Of a stretch of DNA of 64,000 nt, positions 8,347 to 18,284 are shown piece after piece. The notes below the pieces were generated by a model. That model was not told the origin of the DNA and did no database searches. It saw nothing but the letters and a program-made list of their open reading frames with translations. The position numbers and the translations under genes are program-made. Origin of the DNA: Ruficoccus sp. ZRK36 (GTDB taxonomy: Bacteria; Verrucomicrobiota; Verrucomicrobiia; Opitutales; Cerasicoccaceae); contig NZ_CP080649.1 of assembly GCF_019603315.1 (NCBI RefSeq), positions 2,552,176 through 2,616,175 on the forward strand. The letters run 5' to 3'. Each line of letters starts with the position of its first letter. Within the stretch, counting starts at the first letter, position 1.

Positions 8347-9702
8347 TTACTGACCCTTGGCAATGTCTTGCCCCAGCTTGAGGCCGTTGGCGAGGCATTG
8401 ACCGACCGCGATGCCGCCCCGGTAGTTCCCGCACAGGTGCAGGCCAGGGTTTTCGGCTTCGGCCTTTTCGATCATGGCCAGAAAGTCTCCGTGCCCGACA
8501 TTGTACTGCGGGATGGCCTTGCGCCAGAGGGTGCGCTGGACGAAGGCCGGATCCCCGCTGGCCCCGATCAGGGTCGCCAGGTCGGCCTTGGCGATCTCCA
8601 GGTGCTCCTCCTCGCTCAGCGTGGCCAGCGCAGGCTGGCGCATACCACCGATAAAGGCCGTCAGCAGCACATGCCCCTCGGGAGCGCGGTCGGCATACAT
8701 GGACGAGGGGAAGAGCACGCCAAGCAGCTTGCGGCCCTCTACGCCGGGGACGAGCGCCCCGAAGCCGTCCAGCGGGTGCTGGACCTGCTCGCGGCGGTAG
8801 CCCAGCGAGAGCGAGGCCAGAGGCGGGTAGGGGATCTCGTGCAGGTCGTAAAGGGTCTCGCGCAAAGGCTCCGGCAGGGGCAGGTCGCGAACGGCGTAGG
8901 CGGGCACGGCGATGATGAGGGCATCCGCCCCCGTACTGTGTTGCTCGCCGTTGACCTCCCAGCTGACTTCCCAGCGGTCCTGCCGGGCGATCCCTGTCAC
9001 CGTGGCATTGAGGGTGAGCCCCTCGCCGAGTTGGGCAGCCAGCTTGTCGGTCAGGCTCTGCATCCCGTTGCGAAAAGTGCCCATAATCGGACGAAAGCTT
9101 CCCGCGGGCTTGTTCTTCATGGCCTTAAAAGCTCCTTTGATCAGCGAGCCATACTGGTGCTCTATTTCGTGAATCTTCGGAAAGGCGTGCTTCGCGGAGA
9201 GGCGCTTTGGGTCGCCCGCGTAGATACCGGACACCATCGGCTCGGCCACAAAGTCCAGGACCTCCGGGCCAAGGCGACGCTGGACGAAGCTGGCCAGCGA
9301 CTCCTCGGTCAGGTTGGCAGGCTTCTTCACAAAGGGTTCCTTCAGGACGCGGAGCTTGGCACCGGCCGAGAGCAGAGGGGTCTTGATGGCCTTCATGGGG
9401 CCGGCAGGGGCGGGGACCAGTTCGCCGTCTTTGCAGATGTAGCGGTTCTTCGCAGCGTTACCGGGCAGCATCAGCTCATCGGCCAGCCCGATCTCACCCA
9501 TAAACATCGCGGTCTGGATATCCTTGACCATGATTGAGTTCGGGCCGGTCTCGACCAGGTAGCCGTCTTTGCGGACCGTGTGGACACATCCACCGGTATG
9601 GTCGTTTTTCTCCAGCACGCGCACGTCGTATCCGGCTTTCTTCAGACTGACGGCGGCGGAGAGGCCGGTGATCCCGGCTCCGATGACAACGGCTGACTTC
9701 AT
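8347..9702 (-). CDS. hemY: protoporphyrinogen oxidase, HemY/HemG type
   Basis: Flavoprotein that oxidises protoporphyrinogen IX (or coproporphyrinogen III) in the penultimate part of heme synthesis, usually membrane-associated. 451 residues. The FAD-binding dinucleotide fold is at the N-terminus (VVIGAGITGLSAAVSLKKAG, then E31 in RVLEKN), followed by GGCVHTVRKDGYLVETGPNS and the PPOX core (FVAEPMVSGIYAGDP, PLDGFGALVP). The C-terminal FAD motif is LHLCGNYRGGIAVGQCLANG. Last gene of hemF-hemE-hemN-hemY, 72 bp after hemN. The choice between PPOX and coproporphyrinogen oxidase activity cannot be made from motifs alone; co-occurrence with HemF and HemN favours PPOX. Confidence 0.92.
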   Translation of the reverse strand: MKSAVVIGAGITGLSAAVSLKKAGYDVRVLEKNDHTGGCVHTVRKDGYLVETGPNSIMVKDIQTAMFMGEIGLADELMLPGNAAKNRYICKDGELVPAPAGPMKAIKTPLLSAGAKLRVLKEPFVKKPANLTEESLASFVQRRLGPEVLDFVAEPMVSGIYAGDPKRLSAKHAFPKIHEIEHQYGSLIKGAFKAMKNKPAGSFRPIMGTFRNGMQSLTDKLAAQLGEGLTLNATVTGIARQDRWEVSWEVNGEQHSTGADALIIAVPAYAVRDLPLPEPLRETLYDLHEIPYPPLASLSLGYRREQVQHPLDGFGALVPGVEGRKLLGVLFPSSMYADRAPEGHVLLTAFIGGMRQPALATLSEEEHLEIAKADLATLIGASGDPAFVQRTLWRKAIPQYNVGHGDFLAMIEKAEAENPGLHLCGNYRGGIAVGQCLANGLKLGQDIAKGQ

Positions 9703-9774
9703 AGGCGCAGAACTTTAGTCAAAGTTCCGCCCGATGGGAAGCCTCGCCTTACGCCGATCAGCGGAAATGCTCTG

Positions 9775-11139
9775 CTAGACGGTTTTTGAGTAGCGGTTCT
9801 CGTTGCTCTGGATTGCCGGGTCAAAGCACATGGCGAGGTTACGGATAAAGAAGCGGCCTGTATCGGTCACGCGCAGGCCCGTGGGCTGAAGCTCCACGAG
9901 TCCGTCTGCAGCCATCGTGTCCAGCTCGCGCAGGGCGGGAGCAAACTTCTCCCGAAAGTCGATACCGTGGCGTTCACTGATGGCGGTGAAGTCCAGGGCC
10001 ATGTCGCACATCAGGCGGGTGATGACCTCGCGGCGCAGTTTGTCCTCACCGGTCAGGATGTAGCCGCGCTCCAGCGGCAGTTTCCCCTCGGCCAGATGTG
10101 CCCGGTAGTCGTCGAGGGCTTTGACGTTCTGGCGGTAGCTGTCGGCGGTCTGCGAAATAGATGAGATGCCAAACCCGCAGATGTCCAGTCCGGCCCGTGT
10201 GCTGTAGCCCTGGAAGTTCCGCTGAAGTGTGCCCGCACGCTGGGCCACGGCCAGCTCGTCGTCAGCGCGGGCGAAGTGGTCCATGCCGATGTAAACGTAA
10301 CCGGCCTCGGTCAGCGTCTCCACGATCAGGCGCAGCAGGGCGAGCTTGGTCTGCGGTGTGGGTAGCCCGGCCTTTTCGAGGATCTTCTGGGCGGGCTTGA
10401 TCCAGGGCACGTGCGCGTAGTTAAAGATCGCGAAGCGCTCCGGCTCCAGTGCGAGCACCTCGTCGAGGGTCTTTTTAAAGGAATCGGGACTCTGGCGCGG
10501 CAGGCCATAGACGAGGTCGATGTTGAGCGAGGTAAACCCCGTCTCGCGCAGAAAGGCGACGCACTGGCGGTTCGTCTCCGGGGACTGGATGCGGTGGATC
10601 GCCTCCTGCACCTGCGGGTCGCAGTCCTGCACGCCAAAGGAGGCTCGACGCACGCCCATACGCGCGAATGCCTCGACGTGCTCGCGGGTGAGACGGCGCG
10701 GGTCCAGCTCTACGCTGCACTCGGCCTGCTCCTCAAAGGTGAAATGCTGCCTCAGCAGCGTGCCGAGCCGGTCAAGCTGCGCGGGGGTGAAAAAGTTTGG
10801 CGTGCCGCCGCCGAAGTGTAGCTGTGCGGCCCGGCGGCCGGGCTTGAGCAGGGGTGTGAAGAGCGCGATCTCCTTTTCCAGCTCGTCAATATAGGCGTCG
10901 GCGCGATCATGATTCGTCGTGGTGATCGTGTGGCAGCCACAGAACCAGCACAGGCTCTCGCAGAAAGGCAGATGCAGGTAGAGCGAGAGCGGGCCCTCCC
11001 CGGCGCGGACTTCCTCCAGCAGGCTCTCCTGTGGCACCTCCGCCGAGAAATGTGTGGCGGGCGGGTAGGAGGTATAGCGCGGGCCTGGCCGGTTGTATTT
11101 GGCGATCAGGTCGTCGGCGGGAAAAGCGGTTGGATTCAT
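9775..11139 (-). CDS. hemN: oxygen-independent coproporphyrinogen III oxidase
   Basis: Radical-SAM enzyme converting coproporphyrinogen III to protoporphyrinogen IX without oxygen. 454 residues. The cluster motif is C60-x3-C64-x2-C67-x-C69 (PFCESLCWFCGCHT); the second Cys after the CxxxCxxC triad is the true HemN signature and argues against HemW. Other family segments: YNRPGPRYTSYPPATHF at the N-terminus and LHFGGGTPNFF. The ATG at 11139 overlaps the hemE stop (ATGA), indicating coupling. It provides the anoxic alternative to HemF encoded two genes upstream. Confidence 0.95.
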   Translation of the reverse strand: MNPTAFPADDLIAKYNRPGPRYTSYPPATHFSAEVPQESLLEEVRAGEGPLSLYLHLPFCESLCWFCGCHTITTTNHDRADAYIDELEKEIALFTPLLKPGRRAAQLHFGGGTPNFFTPAQLDRLGTLLRQHFTFEEQAECSVELDPRRLTREHVEAFARMGVRRASFGVQDCDPQVQEAIHRIQSPETNRQCVAFLRETGFTSLNIDLVYGLPRQSPDSFKKTLDEVLALEPERFAIFNYAHVPWIKPAQKILEKAGLPTPQTKLALLRLIVETLTEAGYVYIGMDHFARADDELAVAQRAGTLQRNFQGYSTRAGLDICGFGISSISQTADSYRQNVKALDDYRAHLAEGKLPLERGYILTGEDKLRREVITRLMCDMALDFTAISERHGIDFREKFAPALRELDTMAADGLVELQPTGLRVTDTGRFFIRNLAMCFDPAIQSNENRYSKTV

Positions 11140-12161
11140 GAGAAGTTCTTAACAGTCTCGACCAGTGCGGCCACGTTTTCAACCTTTGCCTGCGGGTGGA
11201 TGCCGTGTCCGAGATTAAATATGTAGCCACCCTGGTCGCGCATGGATGTAAGCAGCTCGGTGACGGCGTCCACGGTCGCCTCAGGTGTGGTGTCGAGGAT
11301 GGCCGGATCGAGGTTGCCCTGGAGGGCGGGAGGACTCTGCAAGCCCTCGCGGTAGCGCGGCAGGTCCACGGTCCAGTCCAGACTCAGCACGCGTGCGCCG
11401 CTGGAGAGCAGCGCCTCGCGCTCGTGCGCGCGGCCCTTGGCGTAGAGGACGACGGGGAAGTCCTTAGGCAGGCTTTCGATCAGGCGTCGTATCCATTTTA
11501 TCGATACGTCCTCGTAGCTGTCCTCGGGCGCGATGGCAGCCCAGCTGTCAAAGATCTGAATGGCGTCAACTCCTGCCTCGATCTGCATGCGGAAGTACTC
11601 ACCGAGGGCGGCGCAGAGCTTTTTCATCAGCAGCGCGAACAGCGCAGGCTCTTCCTTTAAAAATGCCAGCAGGCGCGGGAAGCCCTCGGCAGAGCCGCCC
11701 TGAACCATGTACGCGGCGAGTGTCCACGGCGAGCCCCCGAAGCCCAGCAGCGCGTGCTGCTCGCCCAGCTCTCGCCGGGTGAGGCGAAGGGCCTGAGGGA
11801 CGTAGTCCAGGTGCTCGCGCACGGCCTCGGGGGTGAGGGCCTCGATCTGCGCGGCGGTCTCCAGTGCGTAGTCCATGCCGATGCCGCCCTGATCACGAAA
11901 GTGGTAGGGCTGGCCCATGGCCTCGGGGATGACGAGGATGTCCGAGAAAATAATGGCCGCGTCAAAGCCGTAGCGCCGGATCGGCTGGAGCGTGACCTCC
12001 GTGGCCAGCTCGGGGGTCTTGGCCAGGGTGAGAAAGTCGTGCTTCTCCTTCAGGGCGCGGTACTCGGGCAGGTAGCGCCCGGCCTGGCGCATCAGCCACA
12101 TCGGCGGGCGATCAAGGACATCACCACGCACGGCGGCTAGAAATCTTTCACGGGAAGTCAT
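11136..12161 (-). CDS. hemE: uroporphyrinogen decarboxylase
   Basis: Decarboxylates the four acetate side chains of uroporphyrinogen III to give coproporphyrinogen III; cytosolic. 341 residues, normal for the family. The signature MWLMRQAGRYLPEYR at 21-35 includes the substrate-binding Arg25 and Arg29; FSDILVIPEAMG holds the catalytic Asp. The C-terminal FNLGHGIHP motif is present. ATG at 12161. It overlaps hemN by 4 bp. A 180-bp gap with an inverted repeat separates it from hemF, so it may have its own promoter. Confidence 0.96.
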   Translation of the reverse strand: MTSRERFLAAVRGDVLDRPPMWLMRQAGRYLPEYRALKEKHDFLTLAKTPELATEVTLQPIRRYGFDAAIIFSDILVIPEAMGQPYHFRDQGGIGMDYALETAAQIEALTPEAVREHLDYVPQALRLTRRELGEQHALLGFGGSPWTLAAYMVQGGSAEGFPRLLAFLKEEPALFALLMKKLCAALGEYFRMQIEAGVDAIQIFDSWAAIAPEDSYEDVSIKWIRRLIESLPKDFPVVLYAKGRAHEREALLSSGARVLSLDWTVDLPRYREGLQSPPALQGNLDPAILDTTPEATVDAVTELLTSMRDQGGYIFNLGHGIHPQAKVENVAALVETVKNFS

Positions 12162-12200
12162 GTTTATCGGGGAAAAGAATACAATAGGGATATAAATATT

Positions 12201-12291
12201 TTAACCGCTAAGAGCGCTAAGAACGCAAAGAAAACTGTGTAGCTATTCGACTGCAGTAACCCTTTGCGCTCTTTGCGTCCTTTGTGGTTAA
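12201..12291. repeat. intergenic inverted repeat of the TTAACC...GCAAAG type
   Basis: The left arm begins TTAACCGCTAAGAGCGC at 12201; the right arm ends TTTGTGGTTAA at 12291. The arms are internally repetitive (GCGCTAAGAACGCAAAG; CTTTGCGCTCTTTGCG) and pair imperfectly around about 30 bases. Similar word-like repeats recur at 27,791-27,913. Probably a dispersed non-coding repeat; a role as hairpin between hemF and hemE is possible. Confidence 0.6.
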
Positions 12292-12338
12292 AAGCATAAA
12301 ATCATGTGTGCTTTTGTTTGAGAAGACAGAGAGGTCTT

Positions 12339-13298
<960 letters not shown>

Positions 13299-13326
13299 TC
13301 AGGTCTTTAAAGCGTAGCCGGTGCAA

Positions 13327-14109
13327 TCACGGGTGGTGGTGCGGGACGCCCTGGTACTCCTCGATCTTCGTACGGATTTCGGCCCGGTCCAGACTCAGGT
13401 CGGCCTGGTAAAAGGCGGGCTCACGCGGCAGAATGACATCGAAGCCCATGAGCTCCATCACAGAGACGTTGATCGTGCCAATCTTAAAATCCAGCACGTG
13501 GCCACCGCGGGTTTTATCCTTGGACAGAAAATGCATATGCCAGCCACTGACGTTGATGCCCTCGATGTACTTGGGGCACCAGAAGCCGATCATCGTCCCC
13601 TCAACATTATCCCAGGTAAACATCGACTGAGTCTCAGTGATCTCACTGATCGAAGCGGAGGGATCGCTCAGCTTACGCGGGACACGGGCCTTGAGCTCGG
13701 CGAAGGTGCCCTCGATCTTGATCGCGTAGATGGTGTTCTTGATCTTAAACATCCGGTCCTCAATCATTTTGCGGACCGCCTCGCCCTCGGAGGGGCCTTC
13801 CAGCTTGGCAGACTTTCCAGAGTCGAAGTTACACACCGCGACAAAGGGAATCTTCATGTCGTCGGTTGCGGGCACGGGGTTACCGAGGGCGCGGATGTGC
13901 GTGACCTCCCCGTCGAGCATGAACAGCTCGCCATCGACCTGGTTAAATGTACCCAGCCCGAAGTCGCCCATCTTCTTCAGTTCGCCGACCGTCAGCTCGC
14001 CGTTGTAGGTGCCCGCGAGAAAGGCGTCGATGGTCGAGTACTGCGTCATCCGCGACTCATCGAGCGGAGAGAAGTTTACCAAGAGGGCCAGTGCGAGCAG
14101 AGCTTTCAT
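13327..14109 (-). CDS. acetolactate decarboxylase
   Basis: Converts acetolactate to acetoin (butanediol branch of pyruvate overflow). 260 residues. Family landmarks: QYSTIDAFLAGTYNGELTVGELKKMGDFGLGTF, FWCPKYIEGINVSGWHMHFLSKDKTRGGHV with the zinc-binding His residues, and the C-terminal INVSVMELMGFDV. The N-terminus MKALLALALLVNFSP is hydrophobic and could be a short export signal, as in some secreted Bacillus enzymes, but charge and cleavage site are weak. No acetolactate synthase or butanediol dehydrogenase is adjacent. ATG at 14109, 102 bp after mutS. Confidence 0.92.
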   Translation of the reverse strand: MKALLALALLVNFSPLDESRMTQYSTIDAFLAGTYNGELTVGELKKMGDFGLGTFNQVDGELFMLDGEVTHIRALGNPVPATDDMKIPFVAVCNFDSGKSAKLEGPSEGEAVRKMIEDRMFKIKNTIYAIKIEGTFAELKARVPRKLSDPSASISEITETQSMFTWDNVEGTMIGFWCPKYIEGINVSGWHMHFLSKDKTRGGHVLDFKIGTINVSVMELMGFDVILPREPAFYQADLSLDRAEIRTKIEEYQGVPHHHP

Positions 14110-14211
14110 AAGTTGCGACTAATAAGGTGTTTTCACTTATATGCAAGCACGGGCGACTGGTGCTGATGGGTGCTGCGCAGTTCCTGCCACCGCGCATCAC
14201 TCCCGAAAAAC

Positions 14212-16806
14212 CTAGAACAGGTCGAGCTGTCCGCCACCGGGTTCATCCGTTTCGGGTGGGGGAGACTTGCGGCGGGCTTTGGGGCTTTTGCTGGGCTTGG
14301 GCGGTGAGCTCGGCTCACGCAGGGACTGCTGGAGGGTGTTACCCTCGGCCTCCAGCTCGGAGAGGATGGTGCGGGCGCGTCCGATGACCTTGTCCGGCAG
14401 TCCGGCCAGCCGGGCGACCTGGATGCCGTAGCTGCGGTCGGCTGCGCCCTCGACCACGGTATGCAGGAAGCGGATCTCGTCGGCCCACTCCTTGACCGAG
14501 ACCGAGTAGTTGCGCAGGCGGGGCAGGGTGCGCTCCAGCTGCGTGATCTCGTGGTAGTGCGTGGCAAAAAGCGTGCGCGGGCCTTCCTCGCCCTCGCCGT
14601 GGAGGAACTCGATCACGGCCCAGGCAATGCTGAGCCCGTCATAGGTGCTGGTGCCGCGGCCGATCTCGTCCAGGATGATCAGGCTGCGGGCGGTAGCGTT
14701 ATTGAGGATGTTGGCCGTCTCGTTCATCTCGACCATGAAGGTCGAGTTGCCGCGGGCCAGCTCGTCACTGGCGCCGACGCGGGAAAACACGCGGTCCACC
14801 AGCCCCAGCTTGCAGGAGGCAGCGGGCACCCATGAGCCGACCTGCGCCATGAGTGCGATGAGCGAGACCTGGCGAATAAAGGTGGACTTACCGGCCATAT
14901 TGGGGCCGGTGATGAGGCCGATCTGCTCCTCGGAGGCGGAGAGGCGGGTATCGTTGGGGACAAAGCTCTGGGTCGTGGCAAAGCCGCGCAGGTCGGCCTT
15001 GAGCATCTGCTCGACGACGGGGTGGCGTCCCTGCTTGATGTCCAGCAGGTCGCCCTCGTCCAGCTCGGGACGGCAGTAGTCCCACTCGCGCGCGAGCTGC
15101 GCCCAGCCGACGAACAGGTCGATCTCGGCCAGGGCGAGGCCGGTGGCGGCCAGCGCGTCGGACTCCTCCAGGATGCGCTCAACGACTTCCTTGAAAAGCT
15201 CCTCCTCGCGGGCGAGTGCCTTCTCCTCGGCGTGGACGATTTCTTTCTCCTTCTGGCGCAGCTCCTCGGTCACAAAGCGCTCGGCGTTGACCATCGTCTG
15301 CCGGCGGATATAGTGCTCGGGCACGTTGCCGAGGTTGGACTTGGTCACCTCGATGAAGTACCCGAAAGCGCCGTTGTACTTGACCTTGAGGTTCTTGATC
15401 CCGGTCTTTTCCTGCTCGCCGCGTTCGAGGTCGCTGATCCAGGTCTTGTTGTCGGTGGTCAGGCCGCGCAGGCGGTCCAGCTCGGCATCGAAGCCATTGC
15501 GGACAATGCCGCCGTCGGAGAGGTTACCGGGTAGCTCGTCGTTGAGGGAAACTGAAAGAAAGCTGCGCAGCTCGTCAAAGGAGCCGACGGCCTCACGCAG
15601 GGCGGCAGCGGGGGAGTCCGCGTCGAGCTTGGAAAGATACTCGCGGATGGAGGGGAGCTGATCCAGCGTATCGCGGACGCCACCCAGCTCGCGCGGGTTG
15701 CGGAGGCGGTTCTGGAGGCGGCCGAGGATGCGGGCAATGTCGCGCACCTGCTTGAGGCTTTCCTGGAGCTGGGCGGCTACGCCGGGGGCCTCCATAAAGG
15801 CCTGTACGCTTAACTGGCGGCGCGAAAGTTCCTCCAGATCAAGAATGGGGGCGGCCAGCCACTGCTCCAGCAGGCGGGCTCCAGCGGCGGTCACGGTGCG
15901 GTCCATCGCGCCCAGCAGCGAGCCCTTGCGGGTGCCCTGGGCGGATTTGAAGACCTCCAGATTGCGCATCGTAGCCGGGTCGAGCAGCAGCGTGCCACCG
16001 CTGCGGTACTCGCGGATGCGGCGCAGGTTCTGCGGCGTCGAGCAGAGATTGTCCGTAGCGTAGGTGACGAGTGCCCCTGCCGCGCCAAGCGCCGGGTGGC
16101 TCTTATCCAGCCCGAAGCCAGCGAGATTGTGCACGCCGAGAGTCTGGATGACGACGCGCGCGCCGTCTTCGCCCTCAAACTGGTAGTCGGGCACGTAGGT
16201 GACGGGGTGTTCCAGACAGAAACGGTCGAACTGCTCGTGCCAGTCCTGCAAGTCCTCGCGGTGCGCCCAGCCGGGTGAAATCGTTTCCGGCAGGACAATC
16301 TCGCGCGGGTCTATCGCGTTGAAAATCGGGAGCAGACGGCGCGGGTCCTCGTCACTGGCGAGCTGAAAGTCACCCGTCGAAAGGTCGAGCCATGCGGCGT
16401 GAAAGCCCTTCTTCGTCGAGGTGAGCGCGAGCAGGTAGTGGTTCTTGTGGGCGTCGAGCTGGTTTTCCTCCAGCAGCGTGCCGGGAGTGAGAATCTGCGT
16501 CAGGGCGCGCTTGACGAGCTTACCGGGCTGGGGCGTCTCGATCTGGTCGACGATGGCGACCTTCTTGCCCGCGGCCAGCAGCTTGGGCAGGTACGAGTCC
16601 TTGGCGTGGTAGGGGATGCCGGCCATCGGGTAGTTGCTGCGCTTGGTCAGGGTGATACCCAGCAGGCGTGCGCCCTCCTCGGCGTCGCCATGGAACATCT
16701 CATAAAAATCCCCCAGCCGAAACAGTAGCAGCGCATCCTCGGGAATCTCCTCCCGGTAGCGCCAGTACTGCTGCATCATCGGGGTCTCTTTCGCAGCTTT
16801 GGCCAT
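14212..16806 (-). CDS. mutS: DNA mismatch repair protein MutS
   Basis: ATPase that recognises mismatches and starts repair. 864 residues, full length for MutS1. The mismatch-binding domain has the F-x-E motif in RLGDFYEMF near 36. Connector, core and clamp domains follow (KVKYNGAFGYFIEVTKSN). The ATPase shows Walker A GPNMAGKSTF (about 632), ST motif NSTFMVEMNETANIL and Walker B LIILDEIGRGTSTYDG (about 712). The extreme C-terminus is a low-complexity Pro/Lys/Ser tail ending GGGQLDLF, the end typical of MutS. No MutL gene is nearby. Confidence 0.97.
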   Translation of the reverse strand: MAKAAKETPMMQQYWRYREEIPEDALLLFRLGDFYEMFHGDAEEGARLLGITLTKRSNYPMAGIPYHAKDSYLPKLLAAGKKVAIVDQIETPQPGKLVKRALTQILTPGTLLEENQLDAHKNHYLLALTSTKKGFHAAWLDLSTGDFQLASDEDPRRLLPIFNAIDPREIVLPETISPGWAHREDLQDWHEQFDRFCLEHPVTYVPDYQFEGEDGARVVIQTLGVHNLAGFGLDKSHPALGAAGALVTYATDNLCSTPQNLRRIREYRSGGTLLLDPATMRNLEVFKSAQGTRKGSLLGAMDRTVTAAGARLLEQWLAAPILDLEELSRRQLSVQAFMEAPGVAAQLQESLKQVRDIARILGRLQNRLRNPRELGGVRDTLDQLPSIREYLSKLDADSPAAALREAVGSFDELRSFLSVSLNDELPGNLSDGGIVRNGFDAELDRLRGLTTDNKTWISDLERGEQEKTGIKNLKVKYNGAFGYFIEVTKSNLGNVPEHYIRRQTMVNAERFVTEELRQKEKEIVHAEEKALAREEELFKEVVERILEESDALAATGLALAEIDLFVGWAQLAREWDYCRPELDEGDLLDIKQGRHPVVEQMLKADLRGFATTQSFVPNDTRLSASEEQIGLITGPNMAGKSTFIRQVSLIALMAQVGSWVPAASCKLGLVDRVFSRVGASDELARGNSTFMVEMNETANILNNATARSLIILDEIGRGTSTYDGLSIAWAVIEFLHGEGEEGPRTLFATHYHEITQLERTLPRLRNYSVSVKEWADEIRFLHTVVEGAADRSYGIQVARLAGLPDKVIGRARTILSELEAEGNTLQQSLREPSSPPKPSKSPKARRKSPPPETDEPGGGQLDLF

Positions 16807-16875
16807 AGTCGATTAAAAGCCCGCGAGTATCGGCCAGCCCCCGCACCCCTGCCAACAAAAAATTTGCCGCGCGTG

Positions 16876-17001
16876 CCGGGTTGCACTTTCGATGCTGCGC
16901 ATCGTGTCAGCGATCACGTGTCCAAGGCCAATGCCCCGTCGGGGCAGCGAACGCAGTGAGCGATGGGGCAGGGCCCCATCATTGCCAGCGGGTGCAACCC
17001 G
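16876..17001. repeat. hairpin-mosaic repeat with 10-bp terminal inverted repeats
   Basis: Ends pair as CGGGTTGCAC (16877-16886) with GTGCAACCCG (16992-17001). Inside are further perfect hairpins with 3-base loops: CGATGC-TGC-GCATCG, GCCCC-GTC-GGGGC and GATGGGGC-AGG-GCCCCATC. The block GCGAACGCAGTGAGCG recurs at about 18,909 and 22,065. It lies between convergently and co-oriented genes mutS and the CE2 esterase and contains no ORF. Related copies are at 18,796-18,970 and 22,057-22,280. Confidence 0.8.
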
Positions 17002-17008
17002 CCCGCCG

Positions 17009-18103
17009 TTACCAGCCGGTTTGCTGGCGGATGTGGTCGGTGAGGATCTCCGCGTTACGGTGGTGGTGCTTGACGCGCGGGTGCTTGCTGAAGCCATCGA
17101 AGGGGAAGAAGCAGACCGAGACGTTTTTATCCCCGGCGGCATTCATCTGGGCCACCGCCTCCTCGATGTAGCCGGGCCAGGGGCTACCCTCGCGGGTGGC
17201 ATCCATCGAGCCCAGCGCGCAGACGATGTGGGCCTGCGGGTACTCCTTGCGAATGGAGCCGACGAAGTCCTTGTACGCCTGGACAATGGCCTCGGGGCCG
17301 GGGGCTGTGCCCGGCTCCATGCGGGCGAGCAGCCAGCTGTCGTTCTGGAAAAGGTTGATCACGACGACGTCGGGGGTCCACTGGGTGAAGTCCCAGCGGC
17401 TGGACGGGTCGTTCGGGTCGAGCCGGTTGTAGAGCTCGGGCATGACGAGCGGGTACCAGCTCTTGATGATGCCAATGCCGCTGCGGGAAATACAGCGGTA
17501 GTCGGCGTCAAGATTACGGGCTGTCATGGCCCCGTAGGCCAGGTAGTTGTCCTTCTCATCGATATTACCGTCCTTGGCATTATCGGGGGCGAGGTTACCC
17601 ATGCCGCAGGTGATGGAGTCGCCAAAGAACTCGATGCGCCGGGAGGGGGCCGGGGCAGGGGGTAGCATCTTGGCGCCTTCGGGCAGGTCGATGCCCTCAA
17701 AGAGGGTCGTGCCCTGCGTGTACTCGGTGCGCTTAAAGACCGTGACGCGGCTGGTGGTAGTCGGGAGGTTGACCTCGTAGCTGTGCTTGCCTTTGACGCA
17801 GTCGATGACCTGCATGTTCGCTTCGTCGCCGTTGACGATGACGTCGAAGTAATTCTGCCCCTTGCTGTCGTCGAGGATCAGCCTCAGCGAGGAGGCGTCC
17901 TCTACGCCAAACTCCACATAGGTGCCCGACCACATGATGGCGGGGGCCTGCGGGTCACCGGCGTCCACGCGGCCATAGTAGGTGAAGCCCGGATCGTTGG
18001 CGGGGATGACCTCGGCGAAGAGTGCCGGAGAGGCCAGAGCGATAAAGAGGCCGACCAGGCAGGTTTTAAAGGCAGTGCGGGTGGTGGATGCGCGTGCGAA
18101 CAT
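17009..18103 (-). CDS. secreted CE2-type SGNH esterase (acetyl-xylan esterase-like)
   Basis: 364 residues from the ATG at 18103; the ORF extends upstream to 18160, but the signal peptide (TAFKTCLVGLFIALASPALFA) fits this start. The two-domain layout is typical of carbohydrate esterase family 2: an N-terminal beta-sandwich (about 30-150, FTYYGRVD...IMWSGTYVEF) and a C-terminal SGNH hydrolase. The nucleophile Ser is in EFFGDSITCGMG (about 161), and the catalytic His is in SKHPRVKHH (about 340). NLFQNDSW corresponds to the conserved block III Asn region. It likely removes acetyl groups from plant or algal polysaccharides in the periplasm or outside. No polysaccharide locus flanks it. Confidence 0.88.
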   Translation of the reverse strand: MFARASTTRTAFKTCLVGLFIALASPALFAEVIPANDPGFTYYGRVDAGDPQAPAIMWSGTYVEFGVEDASSLRLILDDSKGQNYFDVIVNGDEANMQVIDCVKGKHSYEVNLPTTTSRVTVFKRTEYTQGTTLFEGIDLPEGAKMLPPAPAPSRRIEFFGDSITCGMGNLAPDNAKDGNIDEKDNYLAYGAMTARNLDADYRCISRSGIGIIKSWYPLVMPELYNRLDPNDPSSRWDFTQWTPDVVVINLFQNDSWLLARMEPGTAPGPEAIVQAYKDFVGSIRKEYPQAHIVCALGSMDATREGSPWPGYIEEAVAQMNAAGDKNVSVCFFPFDGFSKHPRVKHHHRNAEILTDHIRQQTGW

Positions 18104-18284
18104 AGCGTTAATTGGGTAAGTATCCATCCAGCCTGAGGGCCTGCGTCGAAGCAAGGTCAAAGGCCAAAAACTCGTTCAGTAGCGGCATTGAAAGACTGCT
18201 CTTCGGGGGTCGGGTGTGCTGCTGGGCAGCAGGCGGGCTGACAGCATGCCTTTTTGCTGGAAGTTTGCGCGGGGATGGGTGAGC